A stretch of 64,000 nucleotides of DNA, from contig NZ_RWKH01000005.1 in the NCBI RefSeq assembly GCF_003984625.1, positions 1 through 64,000 on the forward strand. Direction: 5' to 3'. A model generated the notes under the pieces. That model was not told the DNA's origin, did not search any database, and saw only the letters and a program-made list of their open reading frames with translations. Below are positions 51,760-61,175 of the stretch, piece after piece. Position 1 is the stretch's first letter. Each line of letters starts with the position of its first letter. This stretch comes from Variovorax sp. DXTD-1. GTDB taxonomy: Bacteria > Pseudomonadota > Gammaproteobacteria > Burkholderiales > Burkholderiaceae_C. Position numbers and translations under genes: made by a program.

Positions 51760-52647
51760 ATGCACATCTCCCACATCGAGGCGGAACTCGGCTACGAAGT
51801 CAGCGCGCCCGCGCACATGCAACTCAACATCGAGGCCGCACAGGCGGGCTCGCAAGCCGTGATCAGCGAAGCGCTGACCATCGAGCCGCCGACCGAGGTG
51901 CAGGTGTACTGCGACGAGTCGAGCGGCAATCGCTTCGTGCGCTTCGATGCGCAGCCTGGCCCCTTGAAGATCCGCTACAAGGCGACCGTGCAACGCAGGC
52001 AGGTCGACGTGCCGCTCGATCTGCGGGAGGTGCCGGTCAACGAGGTGCCGAACGAAATCCTCCACTACATGATGCCGTCGCGCTACTGCGAGTCGGACCT
52101 GATGTCGCGTTGCGCGCAGCAGCTCTTCGGCGATCTTGCGCCGGGCATCGGCCGGGTGCAGGCCATCGTCGACTGGATTCACGACAGCATCACCTATGAG
52201 CCAGGCAGCAGCGACTCGACGACGACCGCACGCGAAGTGTTCGTGGAGCGCGCGGGGGTGTGCCGCGACTTTGCACACCTGGGCATTACCTTCTGCCGCG
52301 CGCTGAACATTCCGGCGCGGCTGGTGGTGGGCTACGTGTGGTTCGACGAACCGCCGCAGGATTTCCATGCCGTCTTCGAAGCCTGGCTTGGCGGACGGTG
52401 GGTGCTGTTCGACCCTACGCGCATGGCGCCGGTCGACCGGCTGGTGCGGGTGGGCACCGGGCGCGACGCCAAGGACGTGGCCTTCTGCACCATATTCGGC
52501 GCCGTGGCCATGACGGGCAAGACGCTTGTGATTCGCGAGCTGCAGGACGAGAGCGTGGCGCCGCCGGCCGAGCCCGAGCCCACGGGCGCGCTGGTGGGCA
52601 TCGAAAAGCCGGTGCCTGTCGTGGAACTGGCCGCCGCAGCGGATTAG
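51760..52647 (+). CDS. Transglutaminase-like cysteine protease family protein
   Basis: A 295-residue protein with an N-terminal beta sandwich (about 1-110) and a transglutaminase-like core. The triad is visible as Cys in ERAGVCRDFAHLGI, His in DFHAVFEAWL and Asp in WVLFDPTR. Relatives cleave or modify peptides, and some are annotated as ancestral peptidases. No signal peptide is seen, so it is probably cytoplasmic. It precedes the mnmG block on the same strand, separated by a small palindrome. Confidence 0.88.
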   Translation: MHISHIEAELGYEVSAPAHMQLNIEAAQAGSQAVISEALTIEPPTEVQVYCDESSGNRFVRFDAQPGPLKIRYKATVQRRQVDVPLDLREVPVNEVPNEILHYMMPSRYCESDLMSRCAQQLFGDLAPGIGRVQAIVDWIHDSITYEPGSSDSTTTAREVFVERAGVCRDFAHLGITFCRALNIPARLVVGYVWFDEPPQDFHAVFEAWLGGRWVLFDPTRMAPVDRLVRVGTGRDAKDVAFCTIFGAVAMTGKTLVIRELQDESVAPPAEPEPTGALVGIEKPVPVVELAAAAD

Positions 52648-52667
52648 GCCTGATACAGCCCTGTTGT

Positions 52668-52690
52668 AGTGCTATCAAATGGATAGCACT
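52668..52690. repeat. AGTGCTATC...GATAGCACT palindrome before mnmG
   Basis: Perfect 9-base arms (52668-52676 and 52682-52690) around AAATG. It is a member of the small GCTATC/GCTATT hairpin family also seen at 12909-12925 and, in part, at 25521-25540 inside the GT51 gene. It could end the transglutaminase transcript or act on the mnmG leader. Confidence 0.65.
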
Positions 52691-52806
52691 TACGTGTTAT
52701 TTTAGGGCAATTAACCACGTTGCCCCCATTCCGGGCGCAAAGCAGCACCCCCGATTAAAATTGGTGCCCCCTTTGCGCAGCGCACGCGTCAGTGCGCCCC
52801 TCTCTC

Positions 52807-54765
52807 ATGCTGTATCCCGAAGAATTCGATGTCATCGTCGTTGGCGGTGGTCATGCCGGCACTGAAGCCGCGCTTGCTGCTGCCCGCATGGGCGCGAAGA
52901 CGCTGCTGCTCTCCCACAACATCGAGACGCTGGGGCAGATGAGCTGCAATCCGTCGATCGGCGGCATCGGCAAGGGCCACCTGGTGAAAGAGGTCGATGC
53001 ACTGGGCGGCGCGATGGCGATTGCTACCGACGAGGCCGGTATCCAGTTTCGCATTCTCAATTCGAGCAAGGGCCCGGCCGTTCGCGCGACCCGCGCGCAG
53101 GCCGACCGTGTCTTGTACAAGGCCGCGATCCGCCGCCGCCTGGAGAACCAGCCGAACCTGAGCCTGTTCCAGCAAGCGGTTGACGACCTGATGGTGGAAG
53201 GCGACCGGGTGGTGGGCGCGGTCACGCAGGTGGGCATTGCCTTTCGCGCGCGCACCGTGGTGCTCACTGCCGGGACTTTTCTCGATGGCCGCATTCACGT
53301 CGGCCTCGACAATTACCAGGCCGGGCGCGCGGGCGACCCCCCGGCCATCAGCCTTTCGGCGCGGCTCAAGGAGCTGAAGTTGCCCCAGGGTCGCCTCAAG
53401 ACCGGCACGCCGCCGCGACTCGACGGCCGCACCATCGACTTTTCGAAGTGCACCGAGCAACCGGGCGACGGCATGCCGGGCGGGGCAGGGCCGATGCCGG
53501 TGTTCAGCTTCATGGGCCGGGTCGACATGCACCCGCAGCAAATGGCCTGCTGGATCACGCACACCAACGAGCGTACGCACGACATCATTCGCTCCGGCTT
53601 CGACCGCAGCCCGATGTTCACTGGCAAGATCGACGGCGTCGGCCCGCGCTACTGCCCGAGCGTGGAAGACAAGATCAACCGCTTTGCCGACAAGGAAAGC
53701 CATCAGATCTTTCTCGAGCCCGAAGGCCTGACCACCAACGAGTACTACCCGAACGGGATCTCGACCAGCCTGCCGTTCGACATTCAGTACCAGCTGGTTC
53801 GCTCGATGCCCGGCCTGGAGAACGCCCATATCTTGCGGCCGGGCTATGCCATCGAGTACGACTACTTCGATCCGCGTGAGCTCAAGAGCAGCTTCGAGAC
53901 GCGTGCAATCAAGGGCCTGTTCTTTGCCGGCCAGATCAACGGCACCACCGGCTACGAAGAGGCTGCGGCCCAAGGTTTGTTTGCCGGCATCAACGCCGCG
54001 CTTCAATGCCGGGGTGAAGACGCCTGGCTGCCGCGCCGCGATGAAGCCTACCTGGGCGTGCTGGTCGACGACCTGATTACCAAGGGCGTGACCGAGCCGT
54101 ACCGCATGTTCACCAGCCGAGCGGAGTTCCGGCTGCAGCTGCGCGAGGACAACGCCGACATGCGCCTGACAGAAGCAGGGCGCAAGCTCGGCTTGGTGGG
54201 CGATGAGCAATGGGATGCTTTCAGCCGCAAGCGCGATGCTGTTTCACGTGAAACACAACGGCTCAAGTCGATTTGGGTGAACCCGCGCAACCTGCCGGCG
54301 GCGGAGTCGGAGCGCGTGCTCGGCAAGGCCATCGAGCATGAATACAACCTGGCCGATCTGCTGCGCCGGCCCGATGTGAGCTATCAGACGCTGATGTCGC
54401 TCGACGGTGGAAAGTACAGCGCAGCCTCGGCGCTCAGCGAAACCGAGATCGAGCAGATCGAGATTTCGGCCAAGTATTCTGGCTACATCGAGCGGCAGCA
54501 TGACGAAGTAGAGCGCGCCGCGCACTTCGAGAACCTGCGGCTGCCGGCGGATTTCGACTACAGCCAGGTCAAGGCCTTGAGCTTCGAGGTGCGCCAGAAG
54601 CTGGGCAAGCACCGGCCTGAAACACTCGGCCTGGCTTCGCGCATCTCGGGCGTGACGCCTGCTGCAATTTCGCTGTTGATGATCCATCTGCGAAAGGGCG
54701 GCCACAAGGCGTTCAACCGCGACGCCGCCACGGAAGCGACCGCAGAATCGCAGCCCACCCAATGA
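52807..54765 (+). CDS. mnmG: tRNA U34 carboxymethylaminomethyl-modifying enzyme MnmG (GidA)
   Basis: A 652-residue FAD enzyme that with MnmE adds the (carboxymethyl)aminomethyl group at C5 of wobble uridine. The FAD site [17 protein letters not shown] lies near residues 13-29, with [14 protein letters not shown] and [11 protein letters not shown] following; the C-terminal helical domain has [15 protein letters not shown] 52807 begins the conserved start. The rsmG start overlaps its stop by four bases. The gene contains a perfect parS site. In many bacteria it lies next to the origin. Confidence 0.97.
   Translation: MLYPEEFDVIVVGGGHAGTEAALAAARMGAKTLLLSHNIETLGQMSCNPSIGGIGKGHLVKEVDALGGAMAIATDEAGIQFRILNSSKGPAVRATRAQADRVLYKAAIRRRLENQPNLSLFQQAVDDLMVEGDRVVGAVTQVGIAFRARTVVLTAGTFLDGRIHVGLDNYQAGRAGDPPAISLSARLKELKLPQGRLKTGTPPRLDGRTIDFSKCTEQPGDGMPGGAGPMPVFSFMGRVDMHPQQMACWITHTNERTHDIIRSGFDRSPMFTGKIDGVGPRYCPSVEDKINRFADKESHQIFLEPEGLTTNEYYPNGISTSLPFDIQYQLVRSMPGLENAHILRPGYAIEYDYFDPRELKSSFETRAIKGLFFAGQINGTTGYEEAAAQGLFAGINAALQCRGEDAWLPRRDEAYLGVLVDDLITKGVTEPYRMFTSRAEFRLQLREDNADMRLTEAGRKLGLVGDEQWDAFSRKRDAVSRETQRLKSIWVNPRNLPAAESERVLGKAIEHEYNLADLLRRPDVSYQTLMSLDGGKYSAASALSETEIEQIEISAKYSGYIERQHDEVERAAHFENLRLPADFDYSQVKALSFEVRQKLGKHRPETLGLASRISGVTPAAISLLMIHLRKGGHKAFNRDAATEATAESQPTQ
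54240..54255 (+). other. parS: parS site 1 (perfect), inside mnmG
   Basis: TGTTTCACGTGAAACA is the exact palindromic ParB target and lies within codons of mnmG. ParB spreads from such sites to load SMC/condensin and help segregate the origin. parA and parB are 2-3 kb downstream. Confidence 0.93.
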
Positions 54766-55403
54766 GCGCGCCCGTCGAAACGCTGCGCCAAGGTGCGGCA
54801 GCTCTGGGCACCGCTTTGTCCGACAAGCAGGCGGAGCAGCTGCTGGCTTACGGCACGCTCATGCTCAAGTGGAACAAGGTTTACAACCTGACGGCCCTGC
54901 GCGATCCGGCTAGCGTGTTGACGCACCATCTGCTCGACAGCCTGGCGGTGGTAGCCCCGCTGCAGCGGGAGTGGGCAGGGAAGGGGAAGCTTCTCGATGT
55001 CGGATCGGGCGGCGGGCTGCCGGGCGTGGTGATCGCCATCATGCGGCCCGATCTCGATGTAAGCTGCCTTGACGCCGTCGCCAAGAAGGCGGCCTTCGTT
55101 CAACAGGTGGCTGCCGAACTCGAACTGTCCAATCTGCGCGGCCTGCATGCGCGGGTCGAATCGCTCACCGGCAGCTACGAAGTGATCAGCTGCCGCGCCT
55201 TTGCCTCGCTTCCGGATTTCTTCAATGGATCGAAACACCTGCTCGCGCCCGGCGGCGTCTGGCTGGCCATGAAAGGCAAGGTGCCGAGCGATGAACTTGC
55301 CGTGCTGCCCGAAGGCGTTGTAGTGTTTCACGTGGAACAACTGACCGTTCCGGGCCTGGATGCCGAGCGCTGCATCGTCTGGGCGCGCAAAGAAACGACC
55401 TGA
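54762..55403 (+). CDS. rsmG: 16S rRNA G527 methyltransferase RsmG (GidB)
   Basis: A 213-residue SAM-dependent methyltransferase making m7G527 in 16S rRNA, whose loss gives mild streptomycin resistance. Motifs are [23 protein letters not shown] and the SAM loop [17 protein letters not shown]. It is translationally coupled to mnmG (ATGA overlap), the normal partner. A near-perfect parS lies close to its 3' end. Confidence 0.96.
   Translation: MSAPVETLRQGAAALGTALSDKQAEQLLAYGTLMLKWNKVYNLTALRDPASVLTHHLLDSLAVVAPLQREWAGKGKLLDVGSGGGLPGVVIAIMRPDLDVSCLDAVAKKAAFVQQVAAELELSNLRGLHARVESLTGSYEVISCRAFASLPDFFNGSKHLLAPGGVWLAMKGKVPSDELAVLPEGVVVFHVEQLTVPGLDAERCIVWARKETT
55324..55339 (+). other. parS: parS site 2 (one symmetric mismatch), inside rsmG
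   Basis: TGTTTCACGTGGAACA; the reverse strand reads TGTTCCACGTGAAACA, which fits the B. subtilis-type consensus TGTTNCACGTGAAACA. It is 1.08 kb from site 1. Confidence 0.85.
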
Positions 55404-55517
55404 TCCGGCAAAAAAGAGCGGCGCCGCCGGTGAAAGCCGGCGCCGAACGCTCCTTGCGGCACCTGCCTCGCTTAGACTCGACGCCTCCCCCTGGCTCTCT
55501 TTTTCGAGGCAAATCCC

Positions 55518-56132
55518 ATGTTCGGCATTGCTGACTACGGCGCATTCGTTGTTGCCATCGTCCTCTTTCTCCTGATTCCCGGTCCGGGCAACCTGGCGCT
55601 GATTACCTCGACCAGCAAAGGCGGAATCCGCGGCGGGCTGGCTGCTACCTTCGGCGTGATCATTGGCGACCAGTGCCTCATGTGGGCGGCGGTGGCGGGT
55701 GTGTCGGCCGTGCTGGCCGCTTACCCGACCGCCTTTGCGGCCGTGCAGTGGCTGGGTGCGGCCTACCTTGCCTGGCTCGGCTTCAAGATGCTGCTCGCCA
55801 AGCCTGGTGCAGCGCCGATTCTCAACATTCGCCCAAGCCATTTCCTGCGCCAGGCGCTGACGATCACCTTGCTCAACCCCAAGGCCATTGTGTTCTATAT
55901 GGCCTTTTTTCCGCTGTTCGTCGATCCGGCGCGCCACCAAGGCGTGGTCACTTTCGGCGCCATGGCGGTAACCATTGCCGTGCTCACCTTTCTGTACGGC
56001 CTCACGTCCACCCTGCTTACGCACTTTCTGGCCGAACGCATCCGCGCCAATCCGCGTATCTCGGGCGCCCTTGAAAAGCTCGCGGGTGTCTTTTTGATTG
56101 CCTTCGGCGTCAAGCTCGCCATTTCCCGCTGA
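55518..56132 (+). CDS. LysE/RhtB-family amino-acid exporter
   Basis: A 204-residue membrane protein with six helices. The family signature LLIPGPGNLALITSTSKGG is near residues 18-36, and WLGAAYLAWLGFKMLL and LLNPKAIVFYMAFFPLFV are typical. It exports amino acids such as homoserine, threonine or lysine; the substrate is open. It sits between rsmG and parA, an arrangement I associate with Comamonadaceae, but has no clear link to chromosome functions. Confidence 0.9.
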   Translation: MFGIADYGAFVVAIVLFLLIPGPGNLALITSTSKGGIRGGLAATFGVIIGDQCLMWAAVAGVSAVLAAYPTAFAAVQWLGAAYLAWLGFKMLLAKPGAAPILNIRPSHFLRQALTITLLNPKAIVFYMAFFPLFVDPARHQGVVTFGAMAVTIAVLTFLYGLTSTLLTHFLAERIRANPRISGALEKLAGVFLIAFGVKLAISR

Positions 56133-56139
56133 TCTCCAC

Positions 56140-57051
56140 ATGGCCAAGATTTTCTGTATTGCCAACCAGAAGGGCGGCGTCGGCAAGACCACCACCACCG
56201 TCAACCTTGCCGCCGGCTTGGCCAAGGTCGGCCAGCGTGTGCTGATGATCGACCTCGACCCCCAGGGCAATGCGACCATGGGTTCGGGCATCGACAAGCG
56301 CCAGCTGGAGCTGACGGTGTACGACGTGCTGCTCGAATCGGCCTCCGTGGCCGAGGCGCGCGTGAAGGCCGACAAGCTGGTGGAAGGCGGCTGCGGCTAC
56401 GACGTGCTGGGCGCCAACCGCGAATTGGCGGGTGCGGAGGTGGAAATGGTGGCGCTCGACCGCCGCGAGAAACGCCTGCGCACCGCACTGGCCGCCGTCG
56501 GCGCCGAGTACGACTTTGTGCTGATCGACTGCCCGCCGAGCCTGAGCCTGCTCACGCTCAACGGCTTGTGCGCCGCCCATGGCGTGATCGTGCCGATGCA
56601 GTGCGAGTACTTCGCGCTCGAAGGGCTGACCGACTTGGTCAACACCATCAAGCAGGTGCACGCCAACCTCAACAAGAACCTGCAGATCATCGGCCTGCTG
56701 CGCGTGATGTTCGATCCGCGCATCACGCTGCAGCAGCAGGTGAGCGAGCAGCTCAAGTCCCACTTTGGCGACAAGGTGTTCGACACGGTCATTCCTCGCA
56801 ATGTGCGGCTTGCCGAGGCGCCGAGCTACGGACTGCCCGGCGTGGTGTTCGATCCGGCCGCCCGTGGCAGCCAGGCCTTCATCGCCTTTGCCAAGGAACT
56901 GGTCGAGAAGATGCCGCCGGCCAGCGCATTCGCCTCCGGCGCCGCGGCGCCGCCCATTGCAGAGGTTGCGCCGGCTGCTCCCAGCTTTGCGATTCCCGAT
57001 GACGTGCTGGCACCGGCAGCCGTACCCGACACCAGCGAAAAAAGCATCTGA
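56140..57051 (+). CDS. parA: Chromosome partitioning ATPase ParA (Soj)
   Basis: A 303-residue deviant Walker ATPase: KGGVGKTTTT at residues 11-20 with the signature Lys 11, MIDLDPQGNATMG and FVLIDCPPSLSLL. It binds DNA non-specifically with ATP and moves ParB-parS complexes. The C-terminus has an Ala/Pro-rich extension of about 40 residues that is not part of the core. ATG 56140 is the natural start; parB follows after one intervening gene. Confidence 0.97.
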   Translation: MAKIFCIANQKGGVGKTTTTVNLAAGLAKVGQRVLMIDLDPQGNATMGSGIDKRQLELTVYDVLLESASVAEARVKADKLVEGGCGYDVLGANRELAGAEVEMVALDRREKRLRTALAAVGAEYDFVLIDCPPSLSLLTLNGLCAAHGVIVPMQCEYFALEGLTDLVNTIKQVHANLNKNLQIIGLLRVMFDPRITLQQQVSEQLKSHFGDKVFDTVIPRNVRLAEAPSYGLPGVVFDPAARGSQAFIAFAKELVEKMPPASAFASGAAAPPIAEVAPAAPSFAIPDDVLAPAAVPDTSEKSI

Positions 57052-57090
57052 CACCGTCCACCCAGGACGTGTGCCATCAAGTTCGAGCAA

Positions 57091-57636
57091 ATGACCATCT
57101 CACGCATCCTGTTGCTGCCGGGTTGGCAGAACAGCGGCCCCGGCCATTGGCAAACCCGCTGGGAGTCGCTGTATGGCGATCACCGTGTCGAGCAGCATGA
57201 ATGGATGCACCCGCTGCGCGGCGACTGGTCTGCGCGGCTCGAGGAAGAAGTGCTGGCCGCGCCCGGCCCGGTGGCCTTTGCGGCGCACAGCCTCGGATGC
57301 ATACTGGTGGCCGCCTGGGCTGCGCATTCGCGCAACACGCACAAGGTGCGTGGTGCCTTGCTGGTGGCCCCCGGCGACCTGGAACGCGATGACCTTCGCC
57401 AGCTGATTCCGGGTTGGGCCCCCATCGTGCGCAAGCCGCTGCCGTTTCCTTCGGTGCTGACCGCCGCCAACGACGATCCGTACTGCGACGCCGAGCGCTC
57501 CCGCCAGATGGCGGCCGACTGGGGCGCGCGCTTTGTCGACGCCGGCGCGGGCGGCCACCTGAACGCCGAGTCCGGCCTGGGCGACTGGCCCGAAGGCCGG
57601 CAACTATTGAACGAAATCTCGAAAGACACGCACTGA
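57091..57636 (+). CDS. RBBP9/YdeN-family alpha/beta hydrolase
   Basis: A 181-residue small hydrolase of the RBBP9/YdeN family: LLLPGWQNSGPGHWQTRW near residues 7-24, nucleophile Ser in AAHSLGCILVAAW, and C-terminal His in AGGHLNAESGLGDWP. It is 39 bases from parA and its stop overlaps parB (TGATG), so it is trapped inside the par operon. Its function is probably unrelated or a serine hydrolase of unknown substrate. Confidence 0.88.
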   Translation: MTISRILLLPGWQNSGPGHWQTRWESLYGDHRVEQHEWMHPLRGDWSARLEEEVLAAPGPVAFAAHSLGCILVAAWAAHSRNTHKVRGALLVAPGDLERDDLRQLIPGWAPIVRKPLPFPSVLTAANDDPYCDAERSRQMAADWGARFVDAGAGGHLNAESGLGDWPEGRQLLNEISKDTH

Positions 57637-58586
57637 TGGCGACCAAGAAACCCAAAGGCCTGGGGCGCGGCCTCGAAGCGCTGCTCGGCCCCACGGCCGC
57701 ACCCGCCGCCGACAACAACAACGGGACGGAAGAGGGCGCCGCGGCGCAGAACCCGAACACGCTGATGCTCGACCAGATGGTGGCCGGCGTTTACCAGCCG
57801 CGCACCCGCATGGACGAAGGCGCGCTGTACGAACTGGCCGAGAGCATCAAGGCGCAGGGCATCATGCAGCCGATCCTGGTGCGCCGGCTCGACGAGGCAT
57901 CGGCTGCCGCCAAGAACGCCGAGTACGAAATCATTGCCGGCGAGCGCCGCTTCCGGGCCGCCAAGCTGGCGGGCCTCGACCGGGTGCCGGTGCTGGTGCG
58001 CGATGTGCCCAACGAGGCTGCGGCGGCCATGTCGCTCATCGAGAACATCCAGCGCGAAGACCTCAACCCGCTCGAAGAAGCCCAAGGCCTGCAACGCCTG
58101 GTCTCGGAGTTTGGGCTCACTCACGAAGCCGCCGCCCAGGCGGTGGGCCGCTCGCGCAGCGCCGCCAGCAATCTGCTGCGCCTGTTGAACCTGGCCGAGC
58201 CGGCGCAGCAGATGCTGATGGCCGGCGACATCGACATGGGTCACGCCCGCGCCCTGCTGTCGCTGGACCGCGGCACGCAGATCACCGCCGCCAATCAGAT
58301 CGCCGCCAAGAAAATGTCGGTGCGCGAGGCCGAGTCGCTGGTGAAGCGGCTCGCCGCCGAATTCACGCTCACGCCGTCGCGCCGCGGCAACGACGGCGAA
58401 AAGTCTCGCGACCTGCAGCGCGTTGAAGAAGAGTTGGCCGACCTGCTCACCGCCGAGGTCGAGGTCCGCATCAAGAAGCGCAGCAAGCGCGGCGGCAAGG
58501 TCGAGGAGAGCGGGGAGCTCGCCATTCACTTCGGCTCCATCGAGGCCCTTAACGGACTGATCGAACGCATCCGCCGAACGGCCTAG
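57636..58586 (+). CDS. parB: Chromosome partitioning protein ParB (Spo0J)
   Basis: A 316-residue CTP-dependent clamp. The N-terminal KGLGRGLEALLG stretch stimulates ParA. The CTP-binding/ParB-N domain contains YQPRTRMDE, GERRFRAAKLAG and the ENIQREDLNPLEEA helix, and the parS-binding helix-turn-helix is TREAAAQAVGRSRSAASNLLRL-like around 160-185. The C-terminal dimer domain ends ALNGLIERIRRTA. It should bind the two parS sites in mnmG and rsmG. Confidence 0.97.
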   Translation: MATKKPKGLGRGLEALLGPTAAPAADNNNGTEEGAAAQNPNTLMLDQMVAGVYQPRTRMDEGALYELAESIKAQGIMQPILVRRLDEASAAAKNAEYEIIAGERRFRAAKLAGLDRVPVLVRDVPNEAAAAMSLIENIQREDLNPLEEAQGLQRLVSEFGLTHEAAAQAVGRSRSAASNLLRLLNLAEPAQQMLMAGDIDMGHARALLSLDRGTQITAANQIAAKKMSVREAESLVKRLAAEFTLTPSRRGNDGEKSRDLQRVEEELADLLTAEVEVRIKKRSKRGGKVEESGELAIHFGSIEALNGLIERIRRTA

Positions 58587-58694
58587 CCGGCGGGCCGCGG
58601 CTCGGACTTTTGCGTGATTGTTTCTTGCAATCTTTTACGCGTATCCTCTCCGCTGATTTTCAAATCGCAAATCTCGAGGAGAGGGAGTCCTTTC

Positions 58695-59591
58695 ATGACA
58701 TTCAACAAGTTTCCGCTCGCGGCCGTGGCCGTGGGTGCGCTGCTGCTGACCGGCTGCGCGGCCACCGACATGCAGATGGGCAGCCAGTCTGCCAAGACCA
58801 CGGCCACCGGCAGCGCCGCCGGTTCGGCCACCGCGGGCGAAAGCAGCCAGCTCGAACGCTGCGATTCGCCGCTCGGCACCGTCTCGCTCATCGAGAACGT
58901 GAACTCGGGCTGGTACACCATCCTCACCGGCGAATACCGCCTGCCGCCTACGGCCAACCTGCTGCGCCTCTTGGTGCAGCAATCGAACTGCTTCGTGGTG
59001 GTCGAGCGCGGCGCGGCCGGCATGAACGCCATGAACCGTGAACGCGCGCTCATGCAGTCGGGCGAAATGCGCGGCGGCAGCAATTTCGGACGCGGCCAGA
59101 TGGTGGCTTCCGACTACGGGCTTTCGCCCGAGATCGTCTTCAGCAACAGCGACGCGGGCGGTATCGGCGGCGCCTTGGGCGGCCTGGTGGGCGGCAACCG
59201 TAGGCGCGCCCTGGCTGCGGTCGGCGGCAGCATGCAGACCAAGGAAGCCAATGCGCTCCTGACCCTCATCGACAACCGGTCGGGCGTGCAGGTGGCGGCC
59301 TCCGAAGGCAGCGCCTCCAAGACCGATTTCGGCGCCTTCGGCTCGGTCTTCGGCGGCCGCGCCGGCGGCGGCCTCGGCGGCTACACCAACACGGCGCAAG
59401 GCAAGGTGATTGCCGCGGCCTTCATGGACGCATTCAACCAGATGGTTCGCTCGCTGCGCAACTACAAGGCGCAGACGGTGCGCGGCCAGGGCCTTGGCGG
59501 CGGTGGCCGCTTGGGCGTCGACGGCGGCGCGGCACCGTCGCAGACCTCCGCGCCCGCAGAGCAACCCGCACCGGCCCGCCGCCGCAGGTAA
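58695..59591 (+). CDS. CsgG/HfaB-like lipoprotein
   Basis: A 298-residue lipoprotein. GGGAG precedes ATG 58695, and the lipobox is LLLTGC. The central region (LLRLLVQQSNCFVVVERG and VASDYGLSPEIVF) resembles CsgG/HfaB, which form outer-membrane export channels. The Gly-rich middle and the Arg-rich end (ARRRR) are unusual. No curli genes are nearby, so a role in secretion or as a stress lipoprotein is only suggested. A terminator follows. Confidence 0.75.
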   Translation: MTFNKFPLAAVAVGALLLTGCAATDMQMGSQSAKTTATGSAAGSATAGESSQLERCDSPLGTVSLIENVNSGWYTILTGEYRLPPTANLLRLLVQQSNCFVVVERGAAGMNAMNRERALMQSGEMRGGSNFGRGQMVASDYGLSPEIVFSNSDAGGIGGALGGLVGGNRRRALAAVGGSMQTKEANALLTLIDNRSGVQVAASEGSASKTDFGAFGSVFGGRAGGGLGGYTNTAQGKVIAAAFMDAFNQMVRSLRNYKAQTVRGQGLGGGGRLGVDGGAAPSQTSAPAEQPAPARRRR

Positions 59592-59610
59592 TAGGTGGAA
59601 GTTGCCAATA

Positions 59611-59647
59611 AAAAGCCCGGCGGCTCGCGAGAGCCCCGGGCTTTTTT
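59611..59647. terminator. Bidirectional rho-independent terminator
   Basis: AAAAGCCCGG (59611-59620) pairs with CCGGGCTTTT (59636-59645) around an inner GGCTC/GAGCC hairpin, followed by a T run. It separates the convergent lipoprotein and FAD-oxidase genes. Confidence 0.88.
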
Positions 59648-59665
59648 ACCGGGTGCTAAAACAGA

Positions 59666-61090
59666 TCAGAGCGCGAAGATCTTCCCCGGATTCATGATGT
59701 TCTTCGGGTCGAGCGCGCGCTTGATCGTGCGCATCATGTCGATGGCGCCCACGCCCGCTTCGGTCACCAGGAAGTCCATCTTGTGCAGCCCCACGCCGTG
59801 TTCGCCGGTGCAGGTGCCTTCGAGCGCCAGGGCGCGGCTCACCAGGTCGTGGTTGAGCTTTTCGGCCTTCACGCGCTCTTCGGGAATGTTCGGGTCGAGC
59901 AGGTAGCCGAAGTGGAAGTTGCCGTCGCCTACGTGGCCGACCAGGAAGTAGGGGATGCCGCTGGCGTCGGCCTCGGCCACCGAGTCGAGCAGGCAATCGG
60001 CCAGGCGCGAGATCGGCACGCAGGTGTCGGTGGAGATCACGCGGCAGCCCGGGCGCGACTGCACGGCTGCAAAGTAGCTGTTGTGCCGCGCGGTCCACAG
60101 GCGGGTGCGTTCTTCGGGCGTGCTGGCCCATTCGAAGGCATTGCCGCCGTGGCCGCTGGCGAGCTCCTGCACGGTCTCGGCCTGTTCCTTCACGCCGGCC
60201 GGCGAGCCGTGGAATTCCATCAGCAGCATCGGCTCTTCGCGCAGGTTGAGCTTGGCGTAGGCGTTCACCATGCGCACCGTGTTCACATCGATGAGTTCCA
60301 CGCGCGCAATCGGCACGCCGAGCTGAATGGTTTCGATGGTGGTGCGCACCGCGGCTTCGATGCTCGGGAACGAGCAGATCGCGGCGGACACGGCCTCGGG
60401 CAGCGGGTAGATGCGCAGCGTGACCTCGGTGACCACGCCCAGCGTGCCTTCGCTGCCCACCATGAGGCGCGTGAGGTCGTAGCCGGCGGAAGATTTCTTC
60501 GCGCGCGTGCCGGTGCGTATGACGTCGCCGCTGGCCGTGACCACTTCGAGCGCGAGCACGTTCTCGCGCATGGTGCCGTAGCGGACCGCATTGGTACCGC
60601 TCGCGCGCGTGGCCGTCATGCCGCCGATGGAAGCGTCCGCACCCGGATCGATGGGGAAGAACAGGCCCGTGCTCTTGATCTCTTCATTGAGCTGCTTGCG
60701 CGTGACGCCGGGCTGCACCGTGACCGTGAGGTCGTCGGCGTTGACCGACAGCACCTTGTTCATGCGCGACACGTCGACGCTGATGCCGCCTTGCACCGCC
60801 AGCAGATGGCCTTCGAGCGATGAGCCCACGCCGAAGGGAATGACCGGCACGCTGTATTCGCTCGCGAGCTTCACGGCGTCGGCCACGTCCTGCGTGCTTT
60901 CGGCAAACACCACGGCGGAAGGAGGCGGGGCGTCGAACGACGACTCGTCGCGGCCATGCTGCGTGCGCACCGCCATGGCCGTGGAACAGTTGGCGCCGAA
61001 GCGCGCCTTCAACCCATCGATGAGTGCTGCGGGCACCTCGCGCAGATGAAGCTCCGGCAGCAGGTGCGAGGTTTGGGTCGGGGCGTTCAT
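59666..61090 (-). CDS. FAD-linked oxidase, D-lactate dehydrogenase/GlcD-like
   Basis: A 474-residue flavoprotein of the VAO/PCMH superfamily. The FAD region shows VIPFGVGSSLEGH, the pyrophosphate loop PIDPGADASIGGMTATRASG, and GSEGTLGVVTEVTLRIYPLP. The C-terminal substrate domain has GHVGDGNFHFGYLLDP and TGEHGVGLHKMDFL, as in D-lactate dehydrogenase (cytochrome) and glycolate oxidase subunit D. It likely oxidises D-2-hydroxy acids. No GlcE/GlcF genes are nearby, so it acts alone or with a separate acceptor. Confidence 0.9.
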   Translation of the reverse strand: MNAPTQTSHLLPELHLREVPAALIDGLKARFGANCSTAMAVRTQHGRDESSFDAPPPSAVVFAESTQDVADAVKLASEYSVPVIPFGVGSSLEGHLLAVQGGISVDVSRMNKVLSVNADDLTVTVQPGVTRKQLNEEIKSTGLFFPIDPGADASIGGMTATRASGTNAVRYGTMRENVLALEVVTASGDVIRTGTRAKKSSAGYDLTRLMVGSEGTLGVVTEVTLRIYPLPEAVSAAICSFPSIEAAVRTTIETIQLGVPIARVELIDVNTVRMVNAYAKLNLREEPMLLMEFHGSPAGVKEQAETVQELASGHGGNAFEWASTPEERTRLWTARHNSYFAAVQSRPGCRVISTDTCVPISRLADCLLDSVAEADASGIPYFLVGHVGDGNFHFGYLLDPNIPEERVKAEKLNHDLVSRALALEGTCTGEHGVGLHKMDFLVTEAGVGAIDMMRTIKRALDPKNIMNPGKIFAL

Positions 61091-61175
61091 CGGCTGTCTC
61101 CTGAATGATGGGGGTGCTGGGGCTCTGTTCGGTCATTTTACGGAGCGAGCACCATAATGCGCTTCGGAAAAAGCC

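Noticed and set aside
52650-52806. Possible origin directly upstream of mnmG, as in E. coli
   Set aside because: No DnaA box and little AT-rich sequence, only the GCTATC palindrome; the region at 36.3-36.85 kb fits much better.
55410-55445. GC-rich imperfect hairpin after rsmG
   Set aside because: Arms pair poorly and no T run follows; not called as a terminator.
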